Assembly: GCF_026151205.1 (NCBI RefSeq)
Contig: NC_087074.1
Location: forward strand, 7,132,001-7,196,000
DNA from: Bolinopsis microptera
Lineage: Eukaryota > Ctenophora > Tentaculata > Lobata > Bolinopsidae
Length of the DNA stretch: 64,000 bases
Reading direction: 5' to 3'
Within the stretch, counting starts at the first letter, position 1. Every line of letters starts with the position of its first letter. The position numbers and the translations under genes were made by a program. Below are positions 36,118-48,883 of the stretch, in pieces. The notes beneath the pieces were generated by a model, which did not search any database, was not told the DNA's origin, and was given only the letters and a program-made list of their open reading frames with translations.

Positions 36118-36130
36118 ATACATTTTTTCC
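36118..36130. repeat. PLE target-site duplication, right
   Basis: Exact second copy of ATACATTTTTTCC. Confidence 0.88.
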
Positions 36131-36339
36131 CCTAAAATCGAACGCTTTCTGCGCAAAAAATTGACCTCAACAGAAAAAATTAAACATGGCTCCAAATCCA
36201 AATTTGAACCAGAGATTTTTCACTCGATAAACTTAATTTTCAACCCAAAATAAAGTCTCAAAGGGGTAAATTACTCAGGTCAGGATTGTAGGCAATGATT
36301 ATGCCAAACCATACATTTTTGTAAATTCATTAAACTTTC

Positions 36340-36525
36340 AATTTAGCCCTATTTCGCAAAATTTTTCCGGGGGGCTGCGCCCCCCTAGCCCCCGCCAATG
36401 TGGTCCGCCCCTTACCTGGACCCCGCTGGGGGCCGCGCCCCCAGACCCCTGCCACAGCTTGCAGCTTCGCTCGCCGACAGCCCCCCCCCCCCCCCCCCCA
36501 AAGAAAAATCCTGGCTACGTGCCTG
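36340..36525 (-). mobile_element. One end of a hAT-like element
   Basis: The segment ends at 36525 with cctggctacgtgcctg, the complement of CAGGCACGTAGCCAGG, a terminus widely seen in hAT elements. Next to it are a run of C residues (36481-36499) and GC-rich blocks ccggggggctgcgccccc. No matching left terminus was found, so the element is truncated. Confidence 0.55.
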
Positions 36526-36689
36526 AGCAAAATATAGGTTAAGGGCTTTTCAGATGATTTGGCTCCTCAACAGATACCGACGTACATAACGGTCAATATG
36601 TAGTTTAGGTTACCTGGCGCGTAGGTTACGAATGTGCCCGAGGAGGAAAAAAAAGCAAACTTAAGAAAATTTCTCGGGAACTTAAAAGT

Positions 36690-37860
36690 TCACCTCAAAA
36701 CGAAATCTGCACCTATGACACAGGCCATCCAGCCTTTGCCGTAAATGCGGGGTCGTCCTATCAGTCTCTTCCATAGTTTGGTTTCCAATCCAGTAAAAAA
36801 TTGGGAAACCGTGTCTCTTCTGACAACGTGTCCGTACCACCCTAGTCTAGCCGAACCGATGAAAGTTTCAATAGACTTAATTCCAGCACGCCTGAGAACT
36901 TCTTCATTGAAGACGTGGAAGAACCACTTTATCTTCAAGATTCTTCTCAGGGAGGTCAGATTTTTATTTCAAAATTCAAATAAACTTTACATCAATGTAT
37001 TACAGTTATATTCAATAAAAAGACCACAATATCTCCTGTGAAGCAAAAACATGGAAAAAGAGAGCTAGAAAAATATTCATGATACTCAACACTACCAGAC
37101 TGATGGAAGACCTCGAACCGTTTCATCTGCTTCTTTGTTGTGTTCCAGACTTCAGCTCCATATAACAGAATAGTAATAACAGCAGCCTTGTAGATACGGA
37201 TCTTGGTGGGTGTTCTTATAGTTCTACTGTTCCATATCTTCCAAAGCTAATGGAACGCACCATTAGCACGCTGGATCCTGATGTCAAGATCTCGGTCAAT
37301 GGTACCATCCCCACTGATGTTGGTACCAAGATAAACAAAGTTACTGACCTGTTCAACAGGTTCTCCCTCCACTGTTAGCTTTATACTGTCTCTTTCGGTG
37401 TAAGGTCGCTGGGACGCACACTTGCTGATCGCCATGCATTGTGTCTTTGACTCTTTTTAGCGTTGATCTTTAATTCAGCACAAGAGGTATAATAAGTGAT
37501 AAGATTTATTTTCCATCACTGCCAGATCATCAGCGTAGTCACTATCCATGATAACTTTTTCGTCTGCACCCTTCAGTTCCTTTTGCAGTACAGCACCATG
37601 ACTGATTGTTTTGTTAACCTCAGCCAATAGGATTCCAAAGTTGAGACAAAAATTAAATATAGGAGGGCCTTCTATATCACCCTGTCCAGTCCCTGAATTG
37701 ACAGAGAACCAATCAGAAATTTCACCATTAACCCTGACAGCACTCATGGTTCCGTTGAAAAATGCCTGAAAGATTCTAACATATTTCTCAGTAAGTCCAT
37801 AGGGCATAGTGTCTCATGCTTGACCAAATAAACTCTCTTCTGATGGAATCTTAATTCTGA
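36690..37860 (-). pseudogene. Degraded LINE reverse transcriptase
   Basis: Read 5' to 3' on minus: VRVNGEISDWFSVNSGTGQG with DIEGPPIFNFCLNF (RT motif 4), DSDYADDLAVM (catalytic YADD), VEQVSNFVYLGTNISGDGTI then RDLDIRIQRANGAF, KAAVITILLYGAEVW, and finally EEVLRRAGIKSIETF with RLGWYGHVVRRD. The blocks are collinear but separated by frameshifts and stops, so this is a dead copy lacking the endonuclease. Its motifs differ from both the LINE in the nested element and the LINE at 52-54 kb, so it is a third family. Confidence 0.85.
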
Positions 37861-37963
37861 GCGCCCATCACGTAATACGTATCCAATAGTAACACTTAAT
37901 AGGTAAATTACCTAATTATGTACAAAGCAGTAATTAGGGGAGCTGTAAATGGGGAGGGAGAGT

Positions 37964-38190
<227 letters not shown>

Positions 38191-38653
38191 ACTTTAGTAT
38201 CACATTTGCAGTACAAAACCATCAATTACACAGCTTACCACCGGCCGATTTTTAAAAATGTGCCCATTGGCATCGTCAGAGTTTTGTCGAAACTATACCG
38301 AAGAACCAGTCCCATAACTCATACCGTTTCCTTGATTAAGTCGTTTGGAAATATCCCACACACACACACAGACAGACACACATTTTGGGATTATTAGTAC
38401 AGAGTTCTATAAAGCTGTGTTTTAAATTTAATGTAAGGAATGTCTTTAACATGTGTATAACAATGTCTATAACTGGGTGCTTAAAGAATATATAGTGTTG
38501 AAGCTTTTGGGGAAACTTGAAAATGTAAGGCCTAAAAGTTAAAACTTGAGGAATAAACCTCGTTCTTAAACTTAAATGTCGGACAAATCTTTAACATGAT
38601 TTAAGTTCATGTCATAAATTATAACTAGCGGTTTCAAACCGTATCAATGATGC

Positions 38654-39268
38654 ATAAGGGGGCCGGGGAAGGGGGTCTTCATCAAAATTATCTCGAGCGA
38701 TATCTATCAGCTGCTTTTGGTCCGATGGAAAAATATTGTGCCGTAGAGCCGAAATTATCGCCGGTCAAAGGTCAGCGCTTATATGTTATACTAATTGTAT
38801 TGACATACGTTGCATGCCACTTTTCGCGCGCGAAGCGCGCGCCGCCGAAGGCGGAAAAATATTATCTCTGATATTGGGATACGAAACATGTATCAATAAT
38901 TGTATTGCGCAAGCGATTTTCAATCGCGCGCCCTGAAAATCGAGTCTAAAAAATCTATCTTCTCCTACATCTTTTGAGCAATCACCCTAAACTTTCAGGA
39001 TATGATCTAGGGATCATTCAGAAGAGACCAATCGAGCCGAATTCTGAGATAGGCCTTAGAAACTTTTTTTATTCGATTTTGAAAATCTTGGAAAAATCGT
39101 CAAAAAATGAGGTCCAAGATCTGACCTTGGACCGGCGATAATTTCGGCTAGGAACAATATTTTTCCATCGGACCAAAAGCAGCTGATAGATATCTTTCCC
39201 CCTCTATCAGAAACAACTATAAAATCAATTTTGAGAGAATTTTGATGAAGACCCCCGGCCCCCTTTAA
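38654..39268. mobile_element. TTAA-type MITE, copy 2
   Basis: Same family as 19404-19953: GGGGGCCGGGG start, gtcttcatcaaaatt arm, gatatctatcagctgctttt and its complement, and a shared centre (gcgattttcaatcgcgcgcc). The left arm has lost about 40 bp, and the centre carries an extra ~100 bp with a cgcgcgcgaagcgcgcg palindrome near 38823. Flanks are ATAA on the left and TTTAA on the right, so the target duplication has decayed. Confidence 0.85.
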
Positions 39269-39274
39269 TAGTGA

Positions 39275-41115
39275 TCACTGATCACCAAACGAATATATCG
39301 CTCTGGTAGTTCCTAAGGGGAAACATTTCAAGATTGTGGAAAGCAATTAGCAAACAAGCTCTGCGTCTAATTTTGTTTCTTCGATGGAATGAACCAAGAA
39401 CGACGTTCACAACGATTGGCTTAACTGGTAATAAATCTGATGCGGATCGTCCTTGAGAGACAAATAGAACAACGCCCAATTCAATAAAACTGTTTCATTC
39501 ATGATTGATTGACGTCATCCGATAAACCATTATTTATAAAAAATTAACTAATTATTTTAATGCTAAAATTTTAAATTATTGTCCGAAAGTTTAATACGTT
39601 ATGTTGCACTTGAATTATTCTATCACCGGTTTTGACTTCAAAGCCTCCCTCATCATTGTGCCGAAGTATCTCGGAGGCCCTTGGGGGTGAAGATTCGTCT
39701 CATCGAAATGATAAAGGCGTGACTAAGTTATTTTCGACGTTGCACAGAGGGAAACCTTACGCCTTAAGGTTAGGGAGTTTTGTATTATGGCGAACGCGTC
39801 AGTTTATCACAGCAAAAGTCTATTAAATAATGCGGTTTCCTATTTTACCTCGGCACAAATATCGACAAAAAAATGGTCAAAGATGAAAGTAACCATCTTT
39901 AAATTGACCAAAGTTGAATCTTCCTCCTGCGCCTGGTGAGTGTGACCCATCCATATTAACAGCGATATTCTAAATGATGTTTCGAAATAGCTGTAACTCC
40001 ACTCAGGCACACTCGTCTCTTTCTGATGTCTGGATATGTTGTCTTTTCGGACCTTGACAGGTTGGAGGGCGCAGGCCCCGGCTGCTGGTGTGGTGTCCGG
40101 TTGAACGGGGGGTTGCGACGGGGGGCCCGGGGCTTCCTCCGGATTCCAAAGCTATTCTCGTGAACATCGCACCGAAACGTCACAGCGATTAGTTATGAAA
40201 ACGAAGTTTTAAGCAGGAGTTCCCTACTTGAAGAATCGTATTGTAAACCCATAAAAATATCAATCTGGGAGTCCGCTCTGACGTTGACAACATAACTGTG
40301 TTCTAACGATCAGAGATAGTACAAAAAATGACTAATACTAATTATTACATATCAGCACAGGTAGCGCCTAGTGACCCTCCGGATGACTTTTAAATATAGC
40401 TATAACTCCTCTCTGTTCACTCTCGGGGGCTGACAATGATCCCAGGTTGCCGTGACGGAACCGGGGGCATCTTCTTTATCACTCTCGCTGAATAGCACCT
40501 GAGGATTCGCCTACGATTAACCATAATAGCAGCAATTCATTTTAAAAAGACCAAGATTAGGCTATACTGATACAGTCGATTCAGAGAAGGTAGGTGCCAA
40601 ATTTATCGTCGGTAATGATTACAGCGAAATTCTCATACAGTATATTCGTGAGCTTCACTATGGTATAATTTAAAATGTAACAATATGGTTATACCTATGT
40701 CGCTTCTCTCGAAAAATTTTAGAGACACTGATCGGGTGCCGCGTTAACAGTTGTGGCCAATTGTTCTCCTCCATCAACATGTCTTCTCCGGGTAGCTAAA
40801 GGTCAATGTAGGTAAAATTAATAGCTAATGTAATATCTAATACACCTACGTGAAAGCGATTCATAATCAACTATCAGGACTCAGGGGGGAATGATCATTT
40901 TATTTAAATCATTGAGAAATATTAACTGTTTAAGTTGAAGAACATATTCAAAAACCTGTCGTCTTTAGCTGTAAAGAAGTTCAAAAAACGTTCTTGATGT
41001 CTTCGTCTATCGGGTCAGACTTCCACTCTGTCCATCACCTCTCCTACCTCCCGTTTCAGGAAATTGTTTGTATACTGTATGCCTACAGCATGTTATTGAA
41101 CAAGGCAATTATAAA
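39275..41115. other. No gene seen
   Basis: No recognisable ORF. A GC-rich patch at 40065-40140 is the only compositional feature; the sequence around 39960-40140 loosely resembles that around 40380-40500. Confidence 0.45.
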
Positions 41116-41118
41116 CCT

Positions 41119-41158
41119 GCAAACATTCCACCCGACTGAACGAAGGTGGAATGTTTGC
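41119..41158. repeat. Perfect 14-bp hairpin
   Basis: gcaaacattccacc (41119-41132), a 12-nt loop, then the exact complement (41145-41158). Confidence 0.9.
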
Positions 41159-41164
41159 TGTCGG

Positions 41165-42570
41165 TAATTATCACTGAACCTAGTAACGTAAAAAACGGGA
41201 AACTTGTTTAAACTTGTACAAAGCAAAATGCCTGCTTATCCATGTACAGCTCAATCGATTACGGAGGTTCTAATGGATCCCACTGCCAGACCTTATTTCG
41301 GAAGATCTGTGACATCAAGTATAATTACTTACGTGTACTTTTTGAGGGTCGGTGATCAGCTCAAAGATTGTTGATAGTAGCAACTTCCTATTTGCCAGAG
41401 TCTTGTCTTTTTTCTCATCAATGTGCACTGAATTACAGCCGAAGAGTAAGTGGAGTAGATACCTGATCAGTGATCACATAGTACCTTACCCATACGTGAC
41501 TTCATTGGTCGATAAAAGAGTGGTCGAAAGGAAGCATAGTTCATCAATAAGATGCGGATGTTCCTCTCCTGGTAATATTAATGACTTAAACGACTACATA
41601 TATCTACACGGTCCTTAGAGGAGAATCATTAAATTTCAACGATCAAGCACGGTCTTTTAAAATCGTCCTTTTCGACCACTTTTTTTTAAACTATCCTTCA
41701 CATGGAATGTAACGGTTTTCACCCATCGACATTTCACTCACGATCGTTGGCCCCCTGGTTTTAAATCTCAAACGTTGTCTTACACCGAAACCTGGCCTAC
41801 TCCGAGCTATGAGAGCGCGATCCCCGACTCTAACCCTTACCGTTACACAACAACACAGACCAACAACCAAGCCCTTTAAACTACCGTTTTGCGCAACCAC
41901 TTGTTCTAGAATCCATGACAATGCGTCCAATTTATGAACAAATAAAAAGAAGGTGTGGAGGAGAGGCTAACAGAGGATATTTACAATCTAGATCGCACTG
42001 CAGGCCTTTTTAACCAACTTGTCATGTTCGTAGGTGTGAACGTCTTTCTGAAAATATGAACAGTTGAAATTTCTTCTAATCAAGTTGTAGGCTATTATTC
42101 TTATTCTGCAAGGCTGATTGTGTAGTTTCAGCGCATCATATAATTATGTATCTGTAAAAATTGTCTTGGCAGCGTGCGCTTAATGGTTTTAGCTCTCAAA
42201 CGTGACGTTACAACATCTACTAACAGGTGGGAGAAAGTCCAGCTTATATCCATCACTTTCGGTTAGCAAAAAAATCATTAAGGTCTTCAACATTGTTCCT
42301 CTTCTTGTCATCATTTTTGAATCTTGGTAACCGACGTTTCCCTTTCGAACATGTTTACTACAAAATAAGTATGTCGAGATAACAAATTATTTGGCAGTTA
42401 TAAGCATAGATACAATATGCTGTACATTATACGAAAAGGAAAATCAACCAAAAATGACCTACAATGCTATATAATCTACTTTATGAGGTTTCAAAAAAAA
42501 ACAATGCAAAACCAAGTAATGACAACGCAGTGAAACACACCATATTACGGTGGTGTTAGGTATTAATAGC
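41165..42570. other. No gene seen
   Basis: No recognisable coding or repeat structure. Confidence 0.4.
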
Positions 42571-42574
42571 GTTT

Positions 42575-43440
42575 TCTGGAAATAGAAAAGAACCTTTACA
42601 GAACGATTCCAGTCCACATAATACTTATTTAATTAGTTTGGGGAAGAATTCTCCTTCGTGAAAATACAAAGTAAACCCGGCATACAAAATCAGCACACAG
42701 AACCATATGAGTGATTCACTATTCATAACAATTTATTAACAATTTTTTATATTAATATGATGAGAAGAGTAATACCAGCAACAAAACAGGTTTGATACTC
42801 TTGATATAAACTTTCCTAAACAATCTCATCAAATATGATGTAATTAAAATATCAAGGCTGAAGTGGGACGGAAGCAGTGGCTGTTAGGAAAGTAAAAGAG
42901 CTGTTTCTGAAATTTAAAGAACACTTTACACTTTTACAAACGGATTCCATTCAGCATAAAATTATTATTTGGTGAAGAATTCCGTCGTGAAAATACAAAG
43001 TAAACACGGCATATCAAAATCTGCACACAGAAACCATATGAGTTATTAACTACTATATAATAAACAATTTATTAACAATTTTATATCAATAGGATGAGAA
43101 GAGTAATTCCAGCAACAAAATCTGGGTTTGATACTTGATATAATCTTTCCTAACAATCTCGATCAAATATGAATGTAAGATAAAATATCAAGGCTGAAGC
43201 TGGGAACGGAAGCTGTGGATGTGTAGGGAAATTAAAGCTGTTCCTGAATTATAAAAACCTTTACACTTTTACAGAAACGGATTTTCATTCCAGCATAAAA
43301 TTATTAGTTTGGTGAAGAATTTCCTTCGTGAAAAACAAAGTAAACCGACATATCATATCTGCACACAGAACCATAATTAGTTAGTACTACTATATTCAAT
43401 TTATTAACAATTTTTTAAAAAATATCACAATAAATGATAG
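42575..43440. repeat. ~335-bp tandem repeat, about 2.6 copies
   Basis: Landmark gcacacagaaccatatgag-type words occur at about 42692, 43022 and 43360; gaattc-ccttcgtgaaaa words recur with the same spacing of 330-340 bp. Many differences between copies are single-base indels in homopolymers rather than substitutions. No ORF spans a unit. Confidence 0.88.
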
Positions 43441-43444
43441 AAGA

Positions 43445-46400
43445 GTAAAACAGAGCATCTAGAAAAACAATGATCAAACAAAATCAGGGTTGATAACTCG
43501 TGAGAATATACTTAGTACAGTGCAGTCTCGGGTAGTTTGCGCAACCGCAGTAACGGCGCAGGACGAATTACAAATCAGCGAGGTTCCTGAGGTTGTTCTG
43601 CAATTATTCGTTAAATGTAATTAGATGCAAACAGTAATTTATTCAATTCGTTGTTAAATCAAGTAATTTCAGATGGTTTTACCCCTAACCCGATACTGCA
43701 GTTCCACACTAAATCCCAAGGCCAATATCCATTGTAATAGCATGGTGTCCCACCTTTGTTAAGACGTTGTGAAAACGGTTGTACCGTAGGTGTGCTTTAA
43801 ATGTACATCTACATAATTTCAATTGCAAAAAAAGCACACTTACGCCGCGCTACGATCGTGACACGCGTTCATTGCAAATTTTAACAATTGGTGTGAAACG
43901 CATAGAAACAAAATATAATATTAGATATATATAGATATTTACCTGGGTGCCTTCCTGAATATATTTTGTTGATAATTTGGTGCGCTATTCGATAGCAATT
44001 CTGTCGCTAGCTTTCGTCTATCCGCGATCCTGTCCGCAGAGCGCAGCGACACTTTCTCCTAAGTTCCAAGAATGGGTCCCTTGAAAATTTTTTTTGAACT
44101 CACGATGTTTTACCAAACAGTTCTAGAATATTTGTCATGCTTAGAATTATTTTTCCGGCTTAGGCATATTTTCCATGCTTAGAATATTTTTCCATGTTCA
44201 ATACACATATCGGCCAAATGACGCTCGAATTGATGCAGGATGCCTATCAAATGTTTTTAACACTTTTGGAGCATGTTAGTTTTTTCCGCGAGAAACAGTC
44301 TTTTGCATAAATTGTAATAACTGAGAAAAGCCAATGTCATTGGTAATACTTAAAAAGATGTCAGGGCAGCTCAAGTTCCCGGAGCTTAGCCTTACAACGC
44401 ATTTAATATTCAGCATAGGGCTATGGCCTGAAACTTTCTGTTGAAGGGACGAACCTGATAGCAATCAAAAACATGAGTAAACCAGTTGTTATTCCGACCA
44501 CTTCAGCCACACAGAAAGATCAAATCACGAGAACCAATGATAATCTCCTGTACGTTAGGGAAGAACCAAGTAATAACGTTGGCGATAGCATATGATAATG
44601 CTATCTCACAGAATAGGGTCAGTGTGCTAGCAAGAAACCTTCACAAATGAGTAATGACCCAGCTCGTTTTGGGGCCCTTTTTTATATCGCCCCCCCTACA
44701 CTGAACCTCCTCTGTCCGCGTGACTGTCTGCGTTGACGTTATAAAGTTGAAAAACAAATCAGAGAAATACATATACATCAAATATAAACCAGGCTATTGA
44801 ATACACAGTACAAATTCATCCCTTCAGCTTGACAATGACAGGCAGATACTGTTAAGACCAGGCACTCACGGCCAAGTCAAACAGAAACTGTAATTGCCCG
44901 GCATTTGAAATAGGAAACCTGGTCCAAAAACACTAAATACATTTTTCTTCGAGCTTTGGTCCTGAGAGGACAACCATATCCACCTTTTAATTTCCGACTT
45001 ATCATGTAAGTCGGAAATATACTCGTCCAATTTAAAATACACCTAGTTTTTTTTCTGACAAAAATTTGTATTGTAATGTAAGTACTCTAGCTATACAGAT
45101 GTAATATTAACTAATGATGTACAGTAAGCATGAGCAGTATCCCACGAAACTTGTTTGCAAAACAAAGCTTTTATAAACCACCACCGAACAACTATTGGTT
45201 GATTGAAAGTCAGAAGTGCTGGAACATACGTAATTTTGGAATTACTGACACCGTCAATCCACTTTGGTGTGTGTGCTTATTATACGCTACTAATCGAGCT
45301 TCGTGTTTCTTCCTTGTTGGACGTTGCGATATTGTTGAAGCGGAATTACAAATTTGCGACAAGATAATATTGGAAAGTGTGCATCTCTTGACTAAGATTC
45401 CCGCACTATGAATTTCGGAGATAAAAATTGTTGATGTTGAATGCAAGTTTTTATACTATCAAAATTGTAGCAAAAGATACAAAACTGCAGTAAAGAAAAG
45501 TGGTATGGAAATCCCTCTGATCTCAATCGCACAGAGGGAGCTCCGTTTTACACGTCTCAGGATTTCTATTTCACTGTTCAGCAATATACGGCCCTGTAAT
45601 AACAAACAAATAATGACACAGCGATGCCTTCAACAAATCGTATCGTTATACCCATATCGTGACATAGCTGCTGTGCTGTTATGGTTTACAAAGTAATTGT
45701 TCTTGCACGATTAATTCAGTGGGACATGAACGACAGTAAACTGTAACCACTCGGTAGTACCTGAAAACAGTGTATTCTGAGTGTGGAAATCTTTCCTTCT
45801 ATAACTACGTCATGTGTACATCGAAACCGAGTATTGTGCGATAGTTACAGATGTCGACAATATTCGAAGCTGATTTCACAGAAATTTAAAGATGGACCTT
45901 GTCCCCTCAACATTGTGGACCATTTTTGCAATTCCATAGATGTGGCAATTCCATTGGGAGCTGTCGCAGTTTTTTTTGACAAGTGAAATCGATTGGGGAT
46001 TAAGTAAGGTTATCGGTGTCACGCGTGTCAAAAAAAGTTAAGGAAACCGTCCCCACGATTTGCCACTCTAGTAATAAAATTTAGATATACATCAACCTTT
46101 TAGATATTACTCATGAGACTAGCCAAGTTTTCAACGATCGCCACAATTTACATGTTTCTAGCTCTTAAGGCCTTCAACTTACGGGAACTTCGGAGCACCG
46201 CTCCTCACGTGATGAAGCTCGAAGTAGTTGGCAGTCCTGCAGTGGGAGAAAGGTTTAAAATGCATTGCGACTTCGCATGGTTTTTATTCTGGAATTAAGA
46301 CAAAAATAAGAAGCTATTGTAGTCCTATTAACTCATTAAATACGACAAACCGTTAGAACCTGCCTGTTCATAACCTTAGAAATTCTAGAAAATCTGCACT

Positions 46401-46640
46401 CAATGACGTTGACTGGCCTGGAATTCGGAAATACTCTTGAATTACCTATTCAAACTTCACGCATTATAATATACTATTCTTACGCATATATAGATATCCG
46501 TACATTTTGAATGCCGAAGCGCGTATGAAATGTTTAGAATTCTTCTTCTAATATTTTGTTTTACAAGCATATGGTTTGAATTACCTGTAGTCGATCCGAG
46601 GAACCGTAATCCGCTTACCTGAGAGATAAAAGGTAGTAGA
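43445..46640. other. No convincing gene
   Basis: Several 60-90 codon frames (for example 45130-45411 plus) occur but match nothing and lack splice context. No RNA gene was recognised. Confidence 0.4.
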
Positions 46641-46663
46641 CTGGAAAAGAGTAAAATTAGCTC

Positions 46664-47040
46664 CTATATATATATAGCGATGTAATATGCGTTGAAGTCC
46701 CCCATTTCACTGGTTACAGGGCTCATTGATGGAACATGGTACAAGGATCGGGGCGTTGAATACTCGTACAGGTTAGTAAAATGACCTGAAGAGTAAGTGA
46801 CAGTAATCTGATATTCGTAAGTTTTTGAATAGCGATCAGATGCATCTTCAAACCGTTCAATACGAAACAATTGAGGGATACCTTACTCTGTTCAAGATGT
46901 TCTAATCGGCGTGGCCTCTGACTCAGGGAAGTTTCTAATTGGGGACAAGGTTTCCGGTGCAGCAGTAATGGTGAGGTCGGCTCAATCTCTTGCCTTCGAG
47001 TGGAAGTCAAGCTGAACTTTGGAGCGGGCCCTTTACCAGA
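46664..47040 (-). other. Possible minus-strand coding sequence, low confidence
   Basis: Two overlapping minus frames read plausibly: one, near 46664-46890, has RIERFEDASDRYSKTYEYQI and later EYSTPRSLYHVPSMSPV; the other, near 46900-47030, is basic and proline-rich with RRQEIEPTSPLLLHRK. A frame change between them would need an intron or an error near 46885. I do not recognise a family, so this may be chance. Confidence 0.25.
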
Positions 47041-47681
47041 TAGGCTTTACGTCTTTTTGCTGAAGCTGAAACGGAACAATACATATTATATATTTCCAAA
47101 CACAATTCAAACTTGTCAAAAATACTTATCACACATCAACTAAACTAACAGTTTGTTAAAACTACATTTAACATTTGACCTTCGATTGTTCTTGATATGT
47201 TTGGGTTCTGTGTGCGTAGTCACCTGCAGACGTCTGGGGGTCGGACATTTTGGCTGACCGGTGTCTTTCTCTTCTCGCCGGAGCTGGGAATTGAAGTGTC
47301 TTATAATATCGTTTCAAAGCAGGCCCAAAGCATTCAAAATACCTTATCGCAACTTTCAATTTCTACAAGGAGATACTTAAAACATTGATTGTCCTAAAAG
47401 CTTTAGTGTTGTAGTAATTTCACCTGCTTCGGTGTCCATTGCTAGGCTAGGTCCTCCCGAAGTCCCTCTGCCAAAATTGTATAGGACACGGCATGTTTAG
47501 CAAGTCGTTATAAACTCCCTTCCCAATCCGACCATCTCCACAGACTGTGTCATCGTTCACCTTTCCGCTAGTTCCATGTGCCCAGCAAGATCTTTCTGTT
47601 CCTGAGAACAATCCCCTTGTCAGTTGTGGACAGGTTCGAGTCATTTTCCCATTTTTTTCAAAAAAAATTCAGTATTAATTT

Positions 47682-48865
47682 GGGGGGGGGGGGTACCAAA
47701 ACGGACATAGGGTACAAAAACGGACAAAATTGTAACTTTTTGATTACAGTTTCTCCACAATTTGTAACAGTCTATCTGCAGAAATGGGTAGCCCGTTAAT
47801 GACCATGACCTTCTTCAACTTTTAATCCTCAATTAGGTACAAAGAATAACAAAAAAGGGATGAAGATCTTTTCATTTATGAAAAATTATCATGTCCAAAT
47901 TTTCCATATGCTGGAGAGTTAAACTTTGTTTAAAGCCAAAGGTAAGACTTTTGGCTTAAAACAAGTTTTACTCTCACATTTTGAGTCAGTCTCAAATGCG
48001 TTTAAAAAACATTTTAGTATGATAAATAAATTGTGTAACATTAAACAATATCACCAAACAATAATTTAAATTGAAACAAATTATCGAGAGATGAAAGAGA
48101 AGGAAGAGGGGACTAAGAGGAACTGAGAGGGGATGAGGATGGGGGCTGGGAGGGACTGAGGATGGGGTCTGGAGGGGACTGAGAAGGAGGAGGGGGTGAG
48201 GAGAAGAAGGACTGATGAGGAGAGGAGAAGGAGGACTCAGACTCAGGAGGAGAGGACTCAGAGAGGAAGACTGAGGAAAGTGGAGGACTGACGTGGAGGA
48301 GACCTGAACGAGGAGGACTGTGGAGGAGGACTGAGGAAAAGAGGACTGGAAGGACTAGGAGAAGGAGATGGACCGAGGAGGACTGAGGAGGAGGTCTGAG
48401 GAGGAGACTGAGGAGGAGAATGAGGAGGATGAGATGGAATTAGGGAGAATGAGGGTGACTGGGGAGGAGTAGGAAAGGAGGAGAAGGGCCCAGGAGAGGA
48501 GGACCCAGGAGGAGAGGACTTAAGAAGAACTGAGTGAGGAGGACGAGGAGGACTAAGGAGATGGCTGAGAAGGATCACTGAGGAGGAGGACGAAGGGAGG
48601 AGAAGATGAGAAGGACTGAAGAGGAGAAGTACGGGGAGCCCATGCCAGGAAGAGGACCCAGGAGGAGGACCCAGGAGAGGAGGAGGAGAAAGAGAGAAGG
48701 AAGGAGGAGGAGGATTTGGAGGAGGGAAAGAGGAGGAGGAGGAAGCATCTAAATGTTATTTCCTTTTTTGTTATTTTTTGTCCGTTTTGTCCGCTCTATT
48801 TTTTGTCCGTTTTGAAATAGAGCGTACCAAACGGACAAAAAACAAGAGCCCCCCCCCCCCCCCCC
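47682..48865. repeat. Interval bounded by G-run and C-run with ACGGACAAAA motifs
   Basis: Starts with G12 then taccaaaacggacatagggt and a second copy of acggacaaaa. It ends with four ttgtccgtttt/acggacaaaa copies near 48779-48840, then a run of 17 C (48849-48865). The layout resembles the G-run elements at 29754 and 60507, but I found no target duplication and the terminal motifs are direct, not inverted. Confidence 0.5.
48090..48760. repeat. Polypurine (GGA/GA) tract
   Basis: About 670 bp of almost uninterrupted A/G on the plus strand, with degenerate ggaggactgaggaggag units. A 106-codon Ser/Pro-rich minus frame (48258-48578) is a by-product. Confidence 0.9.
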
Positions 48866-48883
48866 GCCCTTATTCCCGGTACC

